Below, one piece after another: positions 13,208 to 22,026 of a DNA stretch of 64,000 bases (its first letter is position 1; the number at the start of each line of letters is the position of its first letter). The notes under the pieces are model-generated. The model was not told where the DNA came from, did not search any database, and saw only the letters and a list, made by a program, of their open reading frames with translations. The position numbers and the translations under genes are program-made. The stretch is taken from positions 18,287 through 82,286 of IMG/VR virus record IMGVR_UViG_3300020020_000026. The stretch is one strand, 5' to 3'. This stretch comes from a virus.

Positions 13208-14233
13208 TTAGTTTTTGCTCCGCACATTAAGGGCCTCTAGCTCTTCGACCCTTGCCTTGAGTTCTTTGACCGCGTTGACCAGCGCAAACAAGATAGGGCC
13301 GGTATCAAGCGAACGCAGATCGGTCACCTCAACGCCATTGATGAATGCCGTCGATAGTTTCACCGTCTCAGGCATTGACACTTCAGCCTCCTGCGCAATG
13401 AGGCCGATGTATTCCTTCTGATCGACGGCCGCGCCGTAGTGCATCGACGTGTCGTATGGCGCTACACCAATATCCTTCCGCATTGGCAACGGCTTGCCAT
13501 CGTCACCCAGCTTCATCGGATTACTGGGATGCAGATCAGTCTCGTTGCCCTTGAATGTGAAGCGGACAGGCCGCAGCGCCGCAACAGCATCGAGGCTGTT
13601 GGTGTAGTCACCAATGACGTTCTTGATGCGTGCATCGGAGTAGGCAATGAATGGACCGCCAACTGTGGTGTAACAATAGTCCCCACGGAAATCCATGAAG
13701 TAGGAACCACCATAATTAAGACGAATGCCTGCCCATACACCGGGGATGTGTTCGCCCGAAATAGCGCACGCTACACCAGGGCTAAAGCTCGCAACTGTCA
13801 CCCCATAGCCGCTGCCGTACCAACCGTCACCCTGCACACCCAGACCCTGAGTGCCGCAATAAACTACCCCTGCTGATTGGAGATAAGAGGTTCCGTAAAC
13901 GGAAGGGGCCGTCAAGCTGCCCGACATCGTGTCGCCAGTCTTCGCCACCCTAGAGCTAGCGTGTGACGCACCCCACGCACTGGCGCGAGTTTCTACATAG
14001 GAAGTGTTCGCGATGTTATCGTTGCCGACTGTTGGTGGAGTCGGCACCGTCGAGTCTGATGCAAGAGCCAGCGGACCCGTCATCGTGTCGCCAGCCTTCG
14101 AAACCTTTGTATTGATATCGATTCCGATGATGACCCACTTCTCTCCGTCCCACTTATAAGAGGGAATGCCAGCAATAGGCGTCGCTGGATAGGTCTGATC
14201 GATAGTTGGCGATGCTGGAAAATCGAACGCCAT
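13208..14233 (-). CDS. tail fibre with S74 intramolecular chaperone
   Basis: The 341-residue product starts MAFDFPASPTIDQTYPA, a short N-terminal domain also present in the neighbour at 14240-14857. It has two KAGDTMTGPL/KTGDTMSGSL fibre repeats. The C-terminal 130 residues begin with the hallmark AYSDARIKNVIGDYTN of Peptidase_S74 intramolecular chaperones, where the Ser of YSDARIK is the autocleavage residue, and end in a coiled coil. The domain trimerises the fibre and is then cleaved off. Confidence 0.88.
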   Translation of the reverse strand: MAFDFPASPTIDQTYPATPIAGIPSYKWDGEKWVIIGIDINTKVSKAGDTMTGPLALASDSTVPTPPTVGNDNIANTSYVETRASAWGASHASSRVAKTGDTMSGSLTAPSVYGTSYLQSAGVVYCGTQGLGVQGDGWYGSGYGVTVASFSPGVACAISGEHIPGVWAGIRLNYGGSYFMDFRGDYCYTTVGGPFIAYSDARIKNVIGDYTNSLDAVAALRPVRFTFKGNETDLHPSNPMKLGDDGKPLPMRKDIGVAPYDTSMHYGAAVDQKEYIGLIAQEAEVSMPETVKLSTAFINGVEVTDLRSLDTGPILFALVNAVKELKARVEELEALNVRSKN

Positions 14234-14239
14234 CAGATA

Positions 14240-14857
14240 TCAGTCCTTGCTCGCCAGTATGACATCAATATACGCCATGTTCATCGTAATCGCGTGGGTA
14301 TGCCCCCAGTTTGCACCGGCAAATCCGGTATACGTCCCGTAAACACCAGCGCCGCCACTGTCGCCATACAGCGTGTAGCTGGCACCGGAAGCATTCGGGA
14401 GTTCGTAATAGTGCTGATGGTAAGTGAGTTCGTTGCCGTCGATGGAGTGATAGCCAACAGTGCTTTGCGCCATCACTGTCGAGAACCCATTGACGCCGCC
14501 CGCCACGCCGCCCGATCCGCTGACGACTCGCAACGCCCTGTCGTTCTGGGTGACTATCTTCGTCCAGCCGGTCGGCGCTGCCGCCATGTAGAACGGCAAG
14601 ACGGTGCCCGCAGCAAAGCCGCCGGGCTTGTTGTCAACGTATTGCTTTGTCGATGCCTGCAACGCGCTCGCGGGGTCGGCGGGCAGCACCAGCGGACCCG
14701 TCATCGTGTCGCCAGCCTTTTGCACGTAGCCGGTGGAAAGGTTCACTCCTGTTGTAGCCCACTTTTCGCCGTCCCAAGTGTATTGCGGCTGACCCGCAGC
14801 CGGGGACGCCGGGTGCTTCGTGCCGATACTTGGAGAGGAAGGAAAGTCGAGCGCCAT
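14240..14857 (-). CDS. tail fibre with collar-type tip
   Basis: The 205-residue product shares the N-terminal DFPSSPSIGTKHPA module and the KAGDTMTGPL repeat with the S74 fibre. Its C-terminal 125 residues (from GTVLPFYMAAAPTGW to YIDVILASKD, with a GHTHAI motif) match the tip of the 18354-19256 protein at many positions. The HxH motif and the APTGWTK start recall phage tail-collar/short-fibre receptor-binding domains that bind metal through histidines. Confidence 0.8.
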   Translation of the reverse strand: MALDFPSSPSIGTKHPASPAAGQPQYTWDGEKWATTGVNLSTGYVQKAGDTMTGPLVLPADPASALQASTKQYVDNKPGGFAAGTVLPFYMAAAPTGWTKIVTQNDRALRVVSGSGGVAGGVNGFSTVMAQSTVGYHSIDGNELTYHQHYYELPNASGASYTLYGDSGGAGVYGTYTGFAGANWGHTHAITMNMAYIDVILASKD

Positions 14858-14863
14858 GCTACC

Positions 14864-16249
14864 TCAATAGGGTGCAGTCGGAGGTGTGAAGTTGGCAGTC
14901 CACCGCGCTATGCCTTTGCTGATGCGAAGCTCGTCCACCAGGCCGTGCGACCACTGCTGTCCGCCGCCAGTGAGATTCCATGCACCGAGTAGCGGTGCAT
15001 GGTCGATATAAGTCGGAAGAACGCCATTTATTGCCGTGTTAATTGTTTGCTGAAGCACGCCGTCCTTAAACCCATAAAAGACGCCGTCCTTGCGGACAAC
15101 GGCGCGATGCGCCCATACACTGAGCGAGTATGTACCCAGCGAAAGGTCATTCACGATATTCCATGACGCCTGGTCGCTGGAGCTATAAAAGCGAATGTAT
15201 CCGGCGGCCTGACGATAGAACAGGAATGGTTGATAAGTTATTCCTGCACCGGACCGCACTATTATCGGACGGTTTTCTGCATCTGATGGCCAGTCCCACC
15301 AATCAATCGTGAAGTCGCCACCACCGAAATTCCAATCGTCGTCAGCCGGTATAGAAACGTAAAGGTTTGCAGTATTGAAATACGTCGAGGCGCTCCCGAA
15401 TTTTGCGGTAGGTCCATAACCGTATGAGTTGCCGCCTGTATTCGGTTTTGCATATGGCGAACTGTCCACAAACACTGTGCCCACGGCATTGGTCGGGTTG
15501 TCGAAGTGATACAGACCAACTGTATGATAAGCGGAACGATCTGGTGGGGCCGGTCCGTAGGCGCGCGACGGGGGCGTAAAGTTGGTTGTCCAACGCGCGA
15601 TGCCCTTGCTGATGCGAATCTCGTCCATGTAGCCGTGAAACCCGACTCCGGACCAATGGCCGAGTGTCAGAAGTTGGTTCGCGGGGGCCGCCAGCAATGC
15701 GGCCGATGAACTCCACGTTGCCGTCTGCACGCCGTTCTTGAAGTGATAGAACGTGCTGCCGTTGCGCACGACCGCGTAGTGAACCCATACGTTCAGATCA
15801 ATCGACCCGCAGATTGGTCCGCCAGCGATATCCCACGACGATCCGTTGCTAGACATATAAGTCTGATAGCGACCATCGTTCGTGGCGTGATTTAGGAGAA
15901 ACCCCTGAACGGCATTGTCGGCCTGCCTCCTGAAGGAAGCAGACGAGAGGGTCGAGCTAAGCCGGTATTCCCACCAATCGACCGTGAAGTCGCCACTGCC
16001 GAAGTCGAAGTCTGGGGTGTTCTTGACGAACATATAACTAGCGTTGCCGCCAGGGAAATATAGAGACGAGGTGCCGAATTTCTTTATCGAGGTATTGATC
16101 GACGCGCCGCACGGGGTCGCGACGCGCGGTGTCCCGCCAATCGAAGCGTCCATGAAGCGCGTGTCGTCAAAGTGCAGCAACAACTTTGTGTAGGCGTCGT
16201 TGCCAAACTCTTTTTGCCCCGCCAGCGTAACCGTAGTGCCGGGCATCAT
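14864..16249 (-). CDS. fibre protein with two LamG-like domains
   Basis: The 461-residue product contains two copies of a concanavalin A/LamG-like domain. Each runs from KLLLHFDD/VGLYHFDN through GSGDFTVDWWEY/GGGDFTIDWWDW to DEIRISKGIARWTxNFTPP. Such domains bind glycans in phage adhesins. The two copies are about 210 residues long and clearly duplicated. It lies between collagen-like and short fibre genes and is likely part of the distal receptor-binding apparatus. There are two ATG codons at the start; either may be used. Confidence 0.82.
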   Translation of the reverse strand: MMPGTTVTLAGQKEFGNDAYTKLLLHFDDTRFMDASIGGTPRVATPCGASINTSIKKFGTSSLYFPGGNASYMFVKNTPDFDFGSGDFTVDWWEYRLSSTLSSASFRRQADNAVQGFLLNHATNDGRYQTYMSSNGSSWDIAGGPICGSIDLNVWVHYAVVRNGSTFYHFKNGVQTATWSSSAALLAAPANQLLTLGHWSGVGFHGYMDEIRISKGIARWTTNFTPPSRAYGPAPPDRSAYHTVGLYHFDNPTNAVGTVFVDSSPYAKPNTGGNSYGYGPTAKFGSASTYFNTANLYVSIPADDDWNFGGGDFTIDWWDWPSDAENRPIIVRSGAGITYQPFLFYRQAAGYIRFYSSSDQASWNIVNDLSLGTYSLSVWAHRAVVRKDGVFYGFKDGVLQQTINTAINGVLPTYIDHAPLLGAWNLTGGGQQWSHGLVDELRISKGIARWTANFTPPTAPY

Positions 16250-18342
16250 TATTTAAAGTCCGGAGAATGCGTGCAGTAAACAGTACTCGCGTTTGACGCG
16301 AGATAGGAAATTACGTCGATCCCGCTAAGCGTCAACGTCGGCTTCACGCCACCGGAAAACTTGTAGGAGCTTCCCCAGGTCGTAATCGTCCCGGCCGCGC
16401 CCGGCGAAATGATGAAGAGGCCTTTTTGTCCAGCCTTGACGTTGGTTGGATTGGCAATGGTCCGCCCGGCACCACCCATCGTCCAGGTGAAATCAAAACC
16501 CAACGAAAAATTCGGCGTGACGGTCGAGGCGCTTTCCGTCAGCGCGACAGGGGCTGCCGCGCCCCACACCGTGTCGATAGACAGATATTTACCCGGCGCG
16601 TTGTTCGCTTGATATTCCGCGACGGTCGCTATCGGCAGATTCGGATACGGCGCGGCCATCACCCACTGCGATGATGTGCCGTCGTTGTAGTAGATATAGA
16701 GCAACCCCGTGTCGCTCTCCCACCACAGCGCACCGGCTACCGGCGACACTGGTGGCGTGTCGCTGATAACGATTGATGCACCGCCGCTGGACGCTGCCCA
16801 AGAGAGCGAGCCAGCGGTTGCGCCAGCGGTTAGAACCTTGCCGTTGTTTGTCGTGCCGGTTGCAGGGACGTGCAAATTGCCGTCGCCGGTCGGGTGAACG
16901 TAATTGTTCGCGCCGGTCGCAACGCCATCGAGCTTGGTCTTGTCCGCGCCGGTCATGAACCCGGCAGCGCCCGCCGCGACCACGTTGGCGTGGGCCGTCC
17001 CGCCGGTCCCGGCATGGGACGCAGCGAGTTTCTCGCTGTCGAGTTCCTGGATCGCCGCCTGCACGTCGGTCGCGGCGATGTTGCCAACCGGCGTAGACGG
17101 CACAAGGCTTGCTGACGAAACAACGCCCGCCGGTCCCTGCGCGCCGACATCGCCCCTTGGAATCGTCAGGTTCAGGGTCTGGGCGGGCGAGGTGCCGGTG
17201 ATGGTCGAGGCGGCGGCGCTGCCTGGTGCGCCGGTTGTTACTGTGCCGATGGCCAGCACGTTCGGCGGACCCGTTGCACCTGTGCTGCCGGTCGAGCCGG
17301 TGTTGCCGGTGTCGCCCTTGACGCCCTGAGTGCCCTGCAAGCCGCTTGGGATGCCAAGGTTCAGCGTCTGGTTTGGACTTGTGCCGGTAATGGTCGAGGT
17401 CGCAGCACCGCCTGGCGCGACCGTAGTGACCGTCCCGATGGCCAGCGTATTGGACGGTCCTGCCGGTCCCTGCCCGCCGGTACTGCCGGTCGGCCCTTGA
17501 ATGCCTTGACTGCCGGTGTCGCCCTTGACGCCCTGAATGCCCTGCAAGCCACTGGGAATACCAAGGTTGAGGGTCTGGTTCGGGCTGGTGCCGGTGATTG
17601 TCGAGGTCGCGGCTCCACCGGGAGCAACGGTGGTGACGGTGCCGACAGCCAGCGTATTTGATGGTCCTGTCGGTCCCTGCCCGCCGGTACTGCCGGTCGG
17701 TCCCGGCTCTCCTTGCTCTCCCTGCGGCCCGGTATCGCCAGGAATGCCTTGCGGCCCCGTTGGCCCCGGCGGCCCCGGAGAGGCGGCCACCCATTGCGAA
17801 CTGTTGTCGTCGCTGTAGAAGATGTACAACTGACCGCTATCGCTCTCCCACCACAGCGAACCGGAAATTGGCGAATCCGGTAGTTCGTCTGAAACCGTGA
17901 TGGTCGAGCCGCCGCCGCCGCCAGCGACCCACCCGGCATCCTTCCTGCCATAGATCAGGCCATCGATTGGTGCGTCTTCAACGATGCCCTGCGGGCCTGT
18001 CGGCCCTGGCTCTCCCTGCGGCCCCCTCGGCCCCATATCGCCGGGGATGCCTTGCGGACCCGTCTCGCCTACTGCGCCTTCCGCGCCCGTCTCGCCCATC
18101 GGTCCGCGCGGACCTTGGATCGAGCCACCCAGCACGATTGTATTGGTGTGCAGCGTCGGCACGACCAGAGGCTCGACCGAGACACCTACGGTGGTTTTGA
18201 AGCGCGGCGTCGGCGGCTCAGCCGGGGTCTTAGTTGGGGCACCTACGGTGGTTTTGGAGTGCCGCGTCGGCTCGTCCGGTGGCTTGGTCGAGCCCCCAAC
18301 GGTGGTCTTGCCCCTACCCCTTAACCCCTTGCGTTTTGCCAT
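16249..18342 (-). CDS. collagen-like tail fibre
   Basis: This 697-residue fibre starts with three KTTVG repeats spaced by Pro/Thr-rich linkers (residues about 12-55). Several Gly-X-Y collagen stretches follow (GPQGIPGDMGPRGPQG). These alternate with three or four near-identical modules of the type TLAIGTVTTVAPGGAATS, then TITGTSPNQTLNLGIPSG. The C-terminal 150 residues form a beta-rich tip. A twice-used SGSLWWESDSGQLYIFY-type motif is also present. Collagen-like repeats form stable trimers in phage fibres. The DNA repeats make the locus prone to recombination and length change. Confidence 0.82.
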   Translation of the reverse strand: MAKRKGLRGRGKTTVGGSTKPPDEPTRHSKTTVGAPTKTPAEPPTPRFKTTVGVSVEPLVVPTLHTNTIVLGGSIQGPRGPMGETGAEGAVGETGPQGIPGDMGPRGPQGEPGPTGPQGIVEDAPIDGLIYGRKDAGWVAGGGGGSTITVSDELPDSPISGSLWWESDSGQLYIFYSDDNSSQWVAASPGPPGPTGPQGIPGDTGPQGEQGEPGPTGSTGGQGPTGPSNTLAVGTVTTVAPGGAATSTITGTSPNQTLNLGIPSGLQGIQGVKGDTGSQGIQGPTGSTGGQGPAGPSNTLAIGTVTTVAPGGAATSTITGTSPNQTLNLGIPSGLQGTQGVKGDTGNTGSTGSTGATGPPNVLAIGTVTTGAPGSAAASTITGTSPAQTLNLTIPRGDVGAQGPAGVVSSASLVPSTPVGNIAATDVQAAIQELDSEKLAASHAGTGGTAHANVVAAGAAGFMTGADKTKLDGVATGANNYVHPTGDGNLHVPATGTTNNGKVLTAGATAGSLSWAASSGGASIVISDTPPVSPVAGALWWESDTGLLYIYYNDGTSSQWVMAAPYPNLPIATVAEYQANNAPGKYLSIDTVWGAAAPVALTESASTVTPNFSLGFDFTWTMGGAGRTIANPTNVKAGQKGLFIISPGAAGTITTWGSSYKFSGGVKPTLTLSGIDVISYLASNASTVYCTHSPDFK

Positions 18343-18353
18343 TCGCGCAAAAC

Positions 18354-19256
18354 TTAGTTCTTACTCGCGAGAATGACATCGATGTATTGAATGCTCATCG
18401 TGATCGGGTGGGTATGACCGTAATTGTTGCCTTGGTAATCCGTGACCATTCCATAAAAGGCGGCAGCGCCACTTACGGCGGACACCGTTAAGTCGGCCCC
18501 GAAACCATTTGGGATCACATAGTTGTGGGCGTGTCTGGTCATTTCGTTGTAGTCAACGGAGTGATAGCCAACCACGCTCTGCGCCATCACCGATGAGAAC
18601 GGATAGATGCCCGCAGCACTGCCACCGGCTCCGCTGACGACGCGCAGCGCCTTGTCGTTCTGCGTCGTGAGCTTGGTCCAAGCAGTCGGGGCCGATGCCT
18701 GGTAGAACAGCATGACCGTGCCAGCCGGGACCAGCGCCACTCCCGGCGTGCCTTGAATACCCTGCGGACCTTGCGGCCCGGTCGGACCAGTCGGTCCAAC
18801 GGGGCCAACCGGACCCTCTACAGTCGAAGCTGCGCCAACCGGCCCAACGTCGCCAGCGACACCCAAAGTCCAATTGTCGAACTCCCCCGATCCAACCGCA
18901 CGATCAAGAGAAACTTGTAGTTCCTTGACAGCGAATGTCGTGACGAGGCCTTCCATGTAATTGGCAGGCGCGTTTTTCGACACCGCGCGCACGCGGACGC
19001 CAGGCGAATAGGCGAGGTTCTCTTCGTTGAGGACCAGGGTAACGATTCCGGCCGCAGCAATCGTCGCGGTGGTACTGCTGGTCGCCAGAAAGCCCGCACC
19101 GTCCGCACCAGCGGCACCCGGTGTACCAGGCGGCCCCATCGGACCCACCAAGCCCTGAGCGCCGTCGTCACCGGCCTCGCCCTTCGGGCCGCGCGGCCCC
19201 TGGAGCGAGCTTCCAAGGGCGATGGTGTCGGTGAGCGGATTGATTTCTGTGGTCAT
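18354..19256 (-). CDS. collagen-like fibre with collar-type tip
   Basis: The 300-residue product starts with an N-terminal anchor (ITMTTEINPL-type start and GSSLQGPRGPKGEAG collagen repeat). It has a beta domain around residues 55-130, a second collagen stretch GPTGPTGPQGPQGIQG, and the same C-terminal tip as 14240-14857 (from VMLFYQASAPTAWTK to YIDVILASKN, with GHTHPI). The shared tip suggests duplication of a receptor-binding domain onto two stalks. Confidence 0.82.
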   Translation of the reverse strand: MTTEINPLTDTIALGSSLQGPRGPKGEAGDDGAQGLVGPMGPPGTPGAAGADGAGFLATSSTTATIAAAGIVTLVLNEENLAYSPGVRVRAVSKNAPANYMEGLVTTFAVKELQVSLDRAVGSGEFDNWTLGVAGDVGPVGAASTVEGPVGPVGPTGPTGPQGPQGIQGTPGVALVPAGTVMLFYQASAPTAWTKLTTQNDKALRVVSGAGGSAAGIYPFSSVMAQSVVGYHSVDYNEMTRHAHNYVIPNGFGADLTVSAVSGAAAFYGMVTDYQGNNYGHTHPITMSIQYIDVILASKN

Positions 19257-19651
19257 CGCGTCGGCCCAATCGTATTGATGAAGTTGCCGCGCCAGAGGTC
19301 TTGATAAAGACCGTCAGGGGTTTTGATGATCAGGCTATGCTCGTAGGTGCCCTGGGGAATTCGTTGCAGCTCCGCGCGCAGGATGATCACCGCAAATTCC
19401 CAGAGCCCCGCCGTCTCCTGATCTTCCGGGTCGTAAATATCGATGCCGCTTTCGGTGACCAACAGCCCTGCGCTGCTGTTCAGGTCCAGAAACACCTGGT
19501 TGTCTGGCGCATTCTTGCGAATCATCATCCGCAGCGAGCATCCGGTGAAGTCGTAATAGACCGGCGGAATTGCGGTGCCTAGTTGATAGCGAAACGCCTG
19601 CGCGTAATCGGCATCGGTCCACGTTTCGATGGTCACCGTGAATGCTGTCAT
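19253..19651 (-). CDS. fibre/baseplate accessory protein
   Basis: The 132-residue product is beta-rich (FTVTIETWTDADYAQAFRY, then a strand pair LWEFAVIILRAEL and TYEHSLIIKT). It is of a type I have seen between Mu-like baseplate genes and fibres in phages of this group, often as a two-protein set with the next gene. It has ATGA overlaps on both sides. No enzyme motif is present. Confidence 0.6.
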   Translation of the reverse strand: MTAFTVTIETWTDADYAQAFRYQLGTAIPPVYYDFTGCSLRMMIRKNAPDNQVFLDLNSSAGLLVTESGIDIYDPEDQETAGLWEFAVIILRAELQRIPQGTYEHSLIIKTPDGLYQDLWRGNFINTIGPTR

Positions 19652-20079
19652 TTGCGTTGTGCCGCCGTGATGAAAAAGTCATCGACATCCTCGACGCCAG
19701 CATCAAGAAGGGTTTTGCTGACGCGATCATCGTTGCGGCGCAGCGATGCAGAAAACCGCCACACCGCCTCAGACTTGCGGTCCACAAACGCAAACACATC
19801 GACGCCGCGCTCAGCCAGCTCCAGGTGAGCCTGGAGCAGGCTCACCGTCTCTGGCACCCGCCTGCGCGCAACGGTTCGATCCGCCTTCTCGACCAGATCG
19901 CGGACCTCGACGCCGTAATGCAGCATCTCCTCCTTGGGATCGTAATACAGCATATGCGACATCGCGACATCGAGCGGCAACTGCCTTGAGATGTTGCTCA
20001 TCTCCGTAGGCGTGACCGGCATCTGAAGCATTTGCCTCGGACGCCTGGCCAGTTGGTCTTTGACGCTTGTTATGGCCAT
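19648..20079 (-). CDS. hypothetical fibre-region protein
   Basis: The 143-residue product is mostly helical and basic at the N-terminus (SVKDQLARRPRQMLQMPVTP). It contains no cysteine or known motif. It overlaps the preceding gene product by an ATGA and lies 3 nt downstream of the fibre gene at 20083. It is probably an adaptor or assembly factor for the fibres. Confidence 0.55.
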   Translation of the reverse strand: MAITSVKDQLARRPRQMLQMPVTPTEMSNISRQLPLDVAMSHMLYYDPKEEMLHYGVEVRDLVEKADRTVARRRVPETVSLLQAHLELAERGVDVFAFVDRKSEAVWRFSASLRRNDDRVSKTLLDAGVEDVDDFFITAAQRK

Positions 20080-20082
20080 GGC

Positions 20083-21294
20083 TTACAGCCCATGCCTCAC
20101 GCCGTCGATAACCACTGACGCCGCGCCGCTGCCAACGAGGTGGTGAACGTCAAAGATGGCCTGATCGCCCTCATTGTAGTATCCGATACAGGATACGCAG
20201 GCAGAGTTGCCCTGGTTGCCTGAGTGCTGCGCGTTGTTTTGCGAAAAGTAACCAGCGGGGCCGGTGATACGAACACTGTAGGCGCTCTCCGATGTCACAC
20301 CGCCATAACCCGGCATGTATCCGCTATCCATGCACATGGTCCACCAGCCGGTTTCGCCAGCACCGCATGTGAACACGCCGTCCTGGAAGTACGACGTTCG
20401 CATCGTGTTTCTGAGGTTCATGTAGCTTGGCGCGGCGCGGACCCAGGTGCTTTCCGGGACCGAGAAGAAGCCGCTCCAGCAAGCGAAGCCAGCCGCGTAC
20501 TGCGGATAGCGCACGCTCAGCATCTGCATCTTGGAGCCGTCGAAGATCACCCAAAGGATCGCGCCGGGCCTGATATCACCGTTCTGCAAATGCGCGCCGT
20601 CTGGCCAGGTAAGGTAGTAATTGCCAACGGAGTCGATTTGCAGGGTGGTTGTGGTGGTGTTGGCATGCACCGCCATGATCAGGAACGGGTCGCCAGCAAC
20701 GAGTGACGTGATCGTCGGATTGAAGGTGGCATACAAGTTGTTCGGTCCGCCGCCCGCGACCGCATAAGGAATTTTCGTCGTGTAGTTGTTGATGGTCGAG
20801 CTTACGCCGGGAGGGCCATTCCAGTTCTCGATCTGCCAGCCCGCGCCGTCGAAATTCAGGTTGAGGATTTCGCCGGTCAGGAAGTCGCCGCTCTGGCACG
20901 CCGCGCCGTTGGCGCGAATGATCGGCCACGCGCCCAGGTCATTGAGAGCTAGCGTGCTGGCACCAACGCAGTCGTATGCGACCTTGATCCGCACCACCAT
21001 TCCAAAGAACAGGGCTATTGGAGAAGGGTTGAGCGTTGCCACCAGCGCGCTCGCCGTGCCGGTGTCGAGCGCCGCATGGGTGAGCCACGGGTTGCGCTGC
21101 GTCGCCTGCCAAAGTTGCTGGAGGTTGTCGTTTGTCGGCACCATCCCGGCAAACTTGACGCTGTTGACGATCTCGCGCTGGGTAAACTCGATGCTCTCTG
21201 CCGGGATGATCGAGCCCTGGATGCCAGCGGATGGATTGCCGTTGATATAAGGTCCATCCACGCTGTTGATGCCATACGGCGGATTGTACTTAAT
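20083..21294 (-). CDS. baseplate-proximal tail fibre (ATT start)
   Basis: The gene follows the Mu gp48-like gene, the place of the gp49-type side fibre. The frame stays open upstream of GTG 21261 and reaches ATT at 21294. AGGAGG lies exactly 5 nt before ATT, with no SD before the GTG. With the ATT start the N-terminus reads (M)KYNPPYGINSVDGPY and the length is 403 residues. The body is beta-rich with repeated GDPFLIMAVHAN/GDIRPGAILWVIF-type modules and a Gly/Ser/Cys-rich tip. If ATT is not used, GTG 21261 would give 392 residues. Confidence 0.75.
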   Translation of the reverse strand: MKYNPPYGINSVDGPYINGNPSAGIQGSIIPAESIEFTQREIVNSVKFAGMVPTNDNLQQLWQATQRNPWLTHAALDTGTASALVATLNPSPIALFFGMVVRIKVAYDCVGASTLALNDLGAWPIIRANGAACQSGDFLTGEILNLNFDGAGWQIENWNGPPGVSSTINNYTTKIPYAVAGGGPNNLYATFNPTITSLVAGDPFLIMAVHANTTTTTLQIDSVGNYYLTWPDGAHLQNGDIRPGAILWVIFDGSKMQMLSVRYPQYAAGFACWSGFFSVPESTWVRAAPSYMNLRNTMRTSYFQDGVFTCGAGETGWWTMCMDSGYMPGYGGVTSESAYSVRITGPAGYFSQNNAQHSGNQGNSACVSCIGYYNEGDQAIFDVHHLVGSGAASVVIDGVRHGL

Positions 21295-21312
21295 TGTTGC
21301 CTCCTATTTGAT

Positions 21313-22026
21313 TCATGGCGTGCCCTGCATCGGCCCGCCCAGTGACAGTGCAGTGAAGTCTGGGACGATGTCGGTGTGCGCCGGTTTCCAGCGTTCAAGC
21401 AAGCAAACGATCTCGGTCGGAATGCCAAACTCAAGGTGATGATCGACGCCAACCTCGCCGCCGCCAGGTCCAGCGCGAAACCACCGCAAGCTGATCTGCC
21501 CGATGTTGACGGTCCAGACGAAGCGCATCTCTGGCGGTCCGAGATACCAGCGAAAATTGTCTTCAGGAAACGGACGGGTGTCGCCAACCCTGCTGACGCC
21601 GCTCATATACGGCGCGTACTCTCGAATGACGACATCCGGGTATCCAACCCAGTCCAACAGGTCGATAAAGAACTGCCGCGATTGGCCCCCGATCATCGTC
21701 ATGATCAGGACCAACAGCTTCTGGCGCTCCGCAATCGACGTGGCCGATGGGAAGCAATCGTCGGGAAGCCCCCAGTTGCGTTCCCAGTCGGGGAGCAATT
21801 CCGTCGTCAGACGCGGATCGCTTTCCCGGTCCAGGAGATCGCAAGCCCTGCTGTCGAAAAAGCCCCAGTATTGCGCCAGCCCGTTGCAGGCCCGCTCCAG
21901 CGTCGAGCCGGGGTTCTTCGGCCACGCCTGCCCTTGCGGCAACAATGTCAGGAAAGCCTCGGCGTAGTCGTCCCCTGTTCGGCAAACGTGCCGGTCGCGC
22001 GGGAGAGGCTTGTCTGGGACTGTCAT
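21313..22026 (-). CDS. Mu gp48-like baseplate protein (DUF2313)
   Basis: The 237-residue product has the DUF2313 signature: YAEAFLTLLPQGQAWP near the N-terminus and LLPDWERNWGLPDDC, with RQKLLVLIMTMIGGQSRQFF. In Mu-type tails this protein completes the baseplate wedge next to gp47 and precedes the fibre gene, exactly as here. It overlaps gp47 by 4 nt. Confidence 0.88.
   Translation of the reverse strand: MTVPDKPLPRDRHVCRTGDDYAEAFLTLLPQGQAWPKNPGSTLERACNGLAQYWGFFDSRACDLLDRESDPRLTTELLPDWERNWGLPDDCFPSATSIAERQKLLVLIMTMIGGQSRQFFIDLLDWVGYPDVVIREYAPYMSGVSRVGDTRPFPEDNFRWYLGPPEMRFVWTVNIGQISLRWFRAGPGGGEVGVDHHLEFGIPTEIVCLLERWKPAHTDIVPDFTALSLGGPMQGTP

Noticed and set aside
16589-17794. 401-codon minus-strand frame inside the collagen-like fibre
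   Set aside because: Another frame of the same repeat DNA; Arg-rich without protein-like features.
16249-19256. Animal-type collagen or contamination
   Set aside because: Gly-X-Y repeats are common in phage fibres, and the flanking tip and anchor domains are phage-like.
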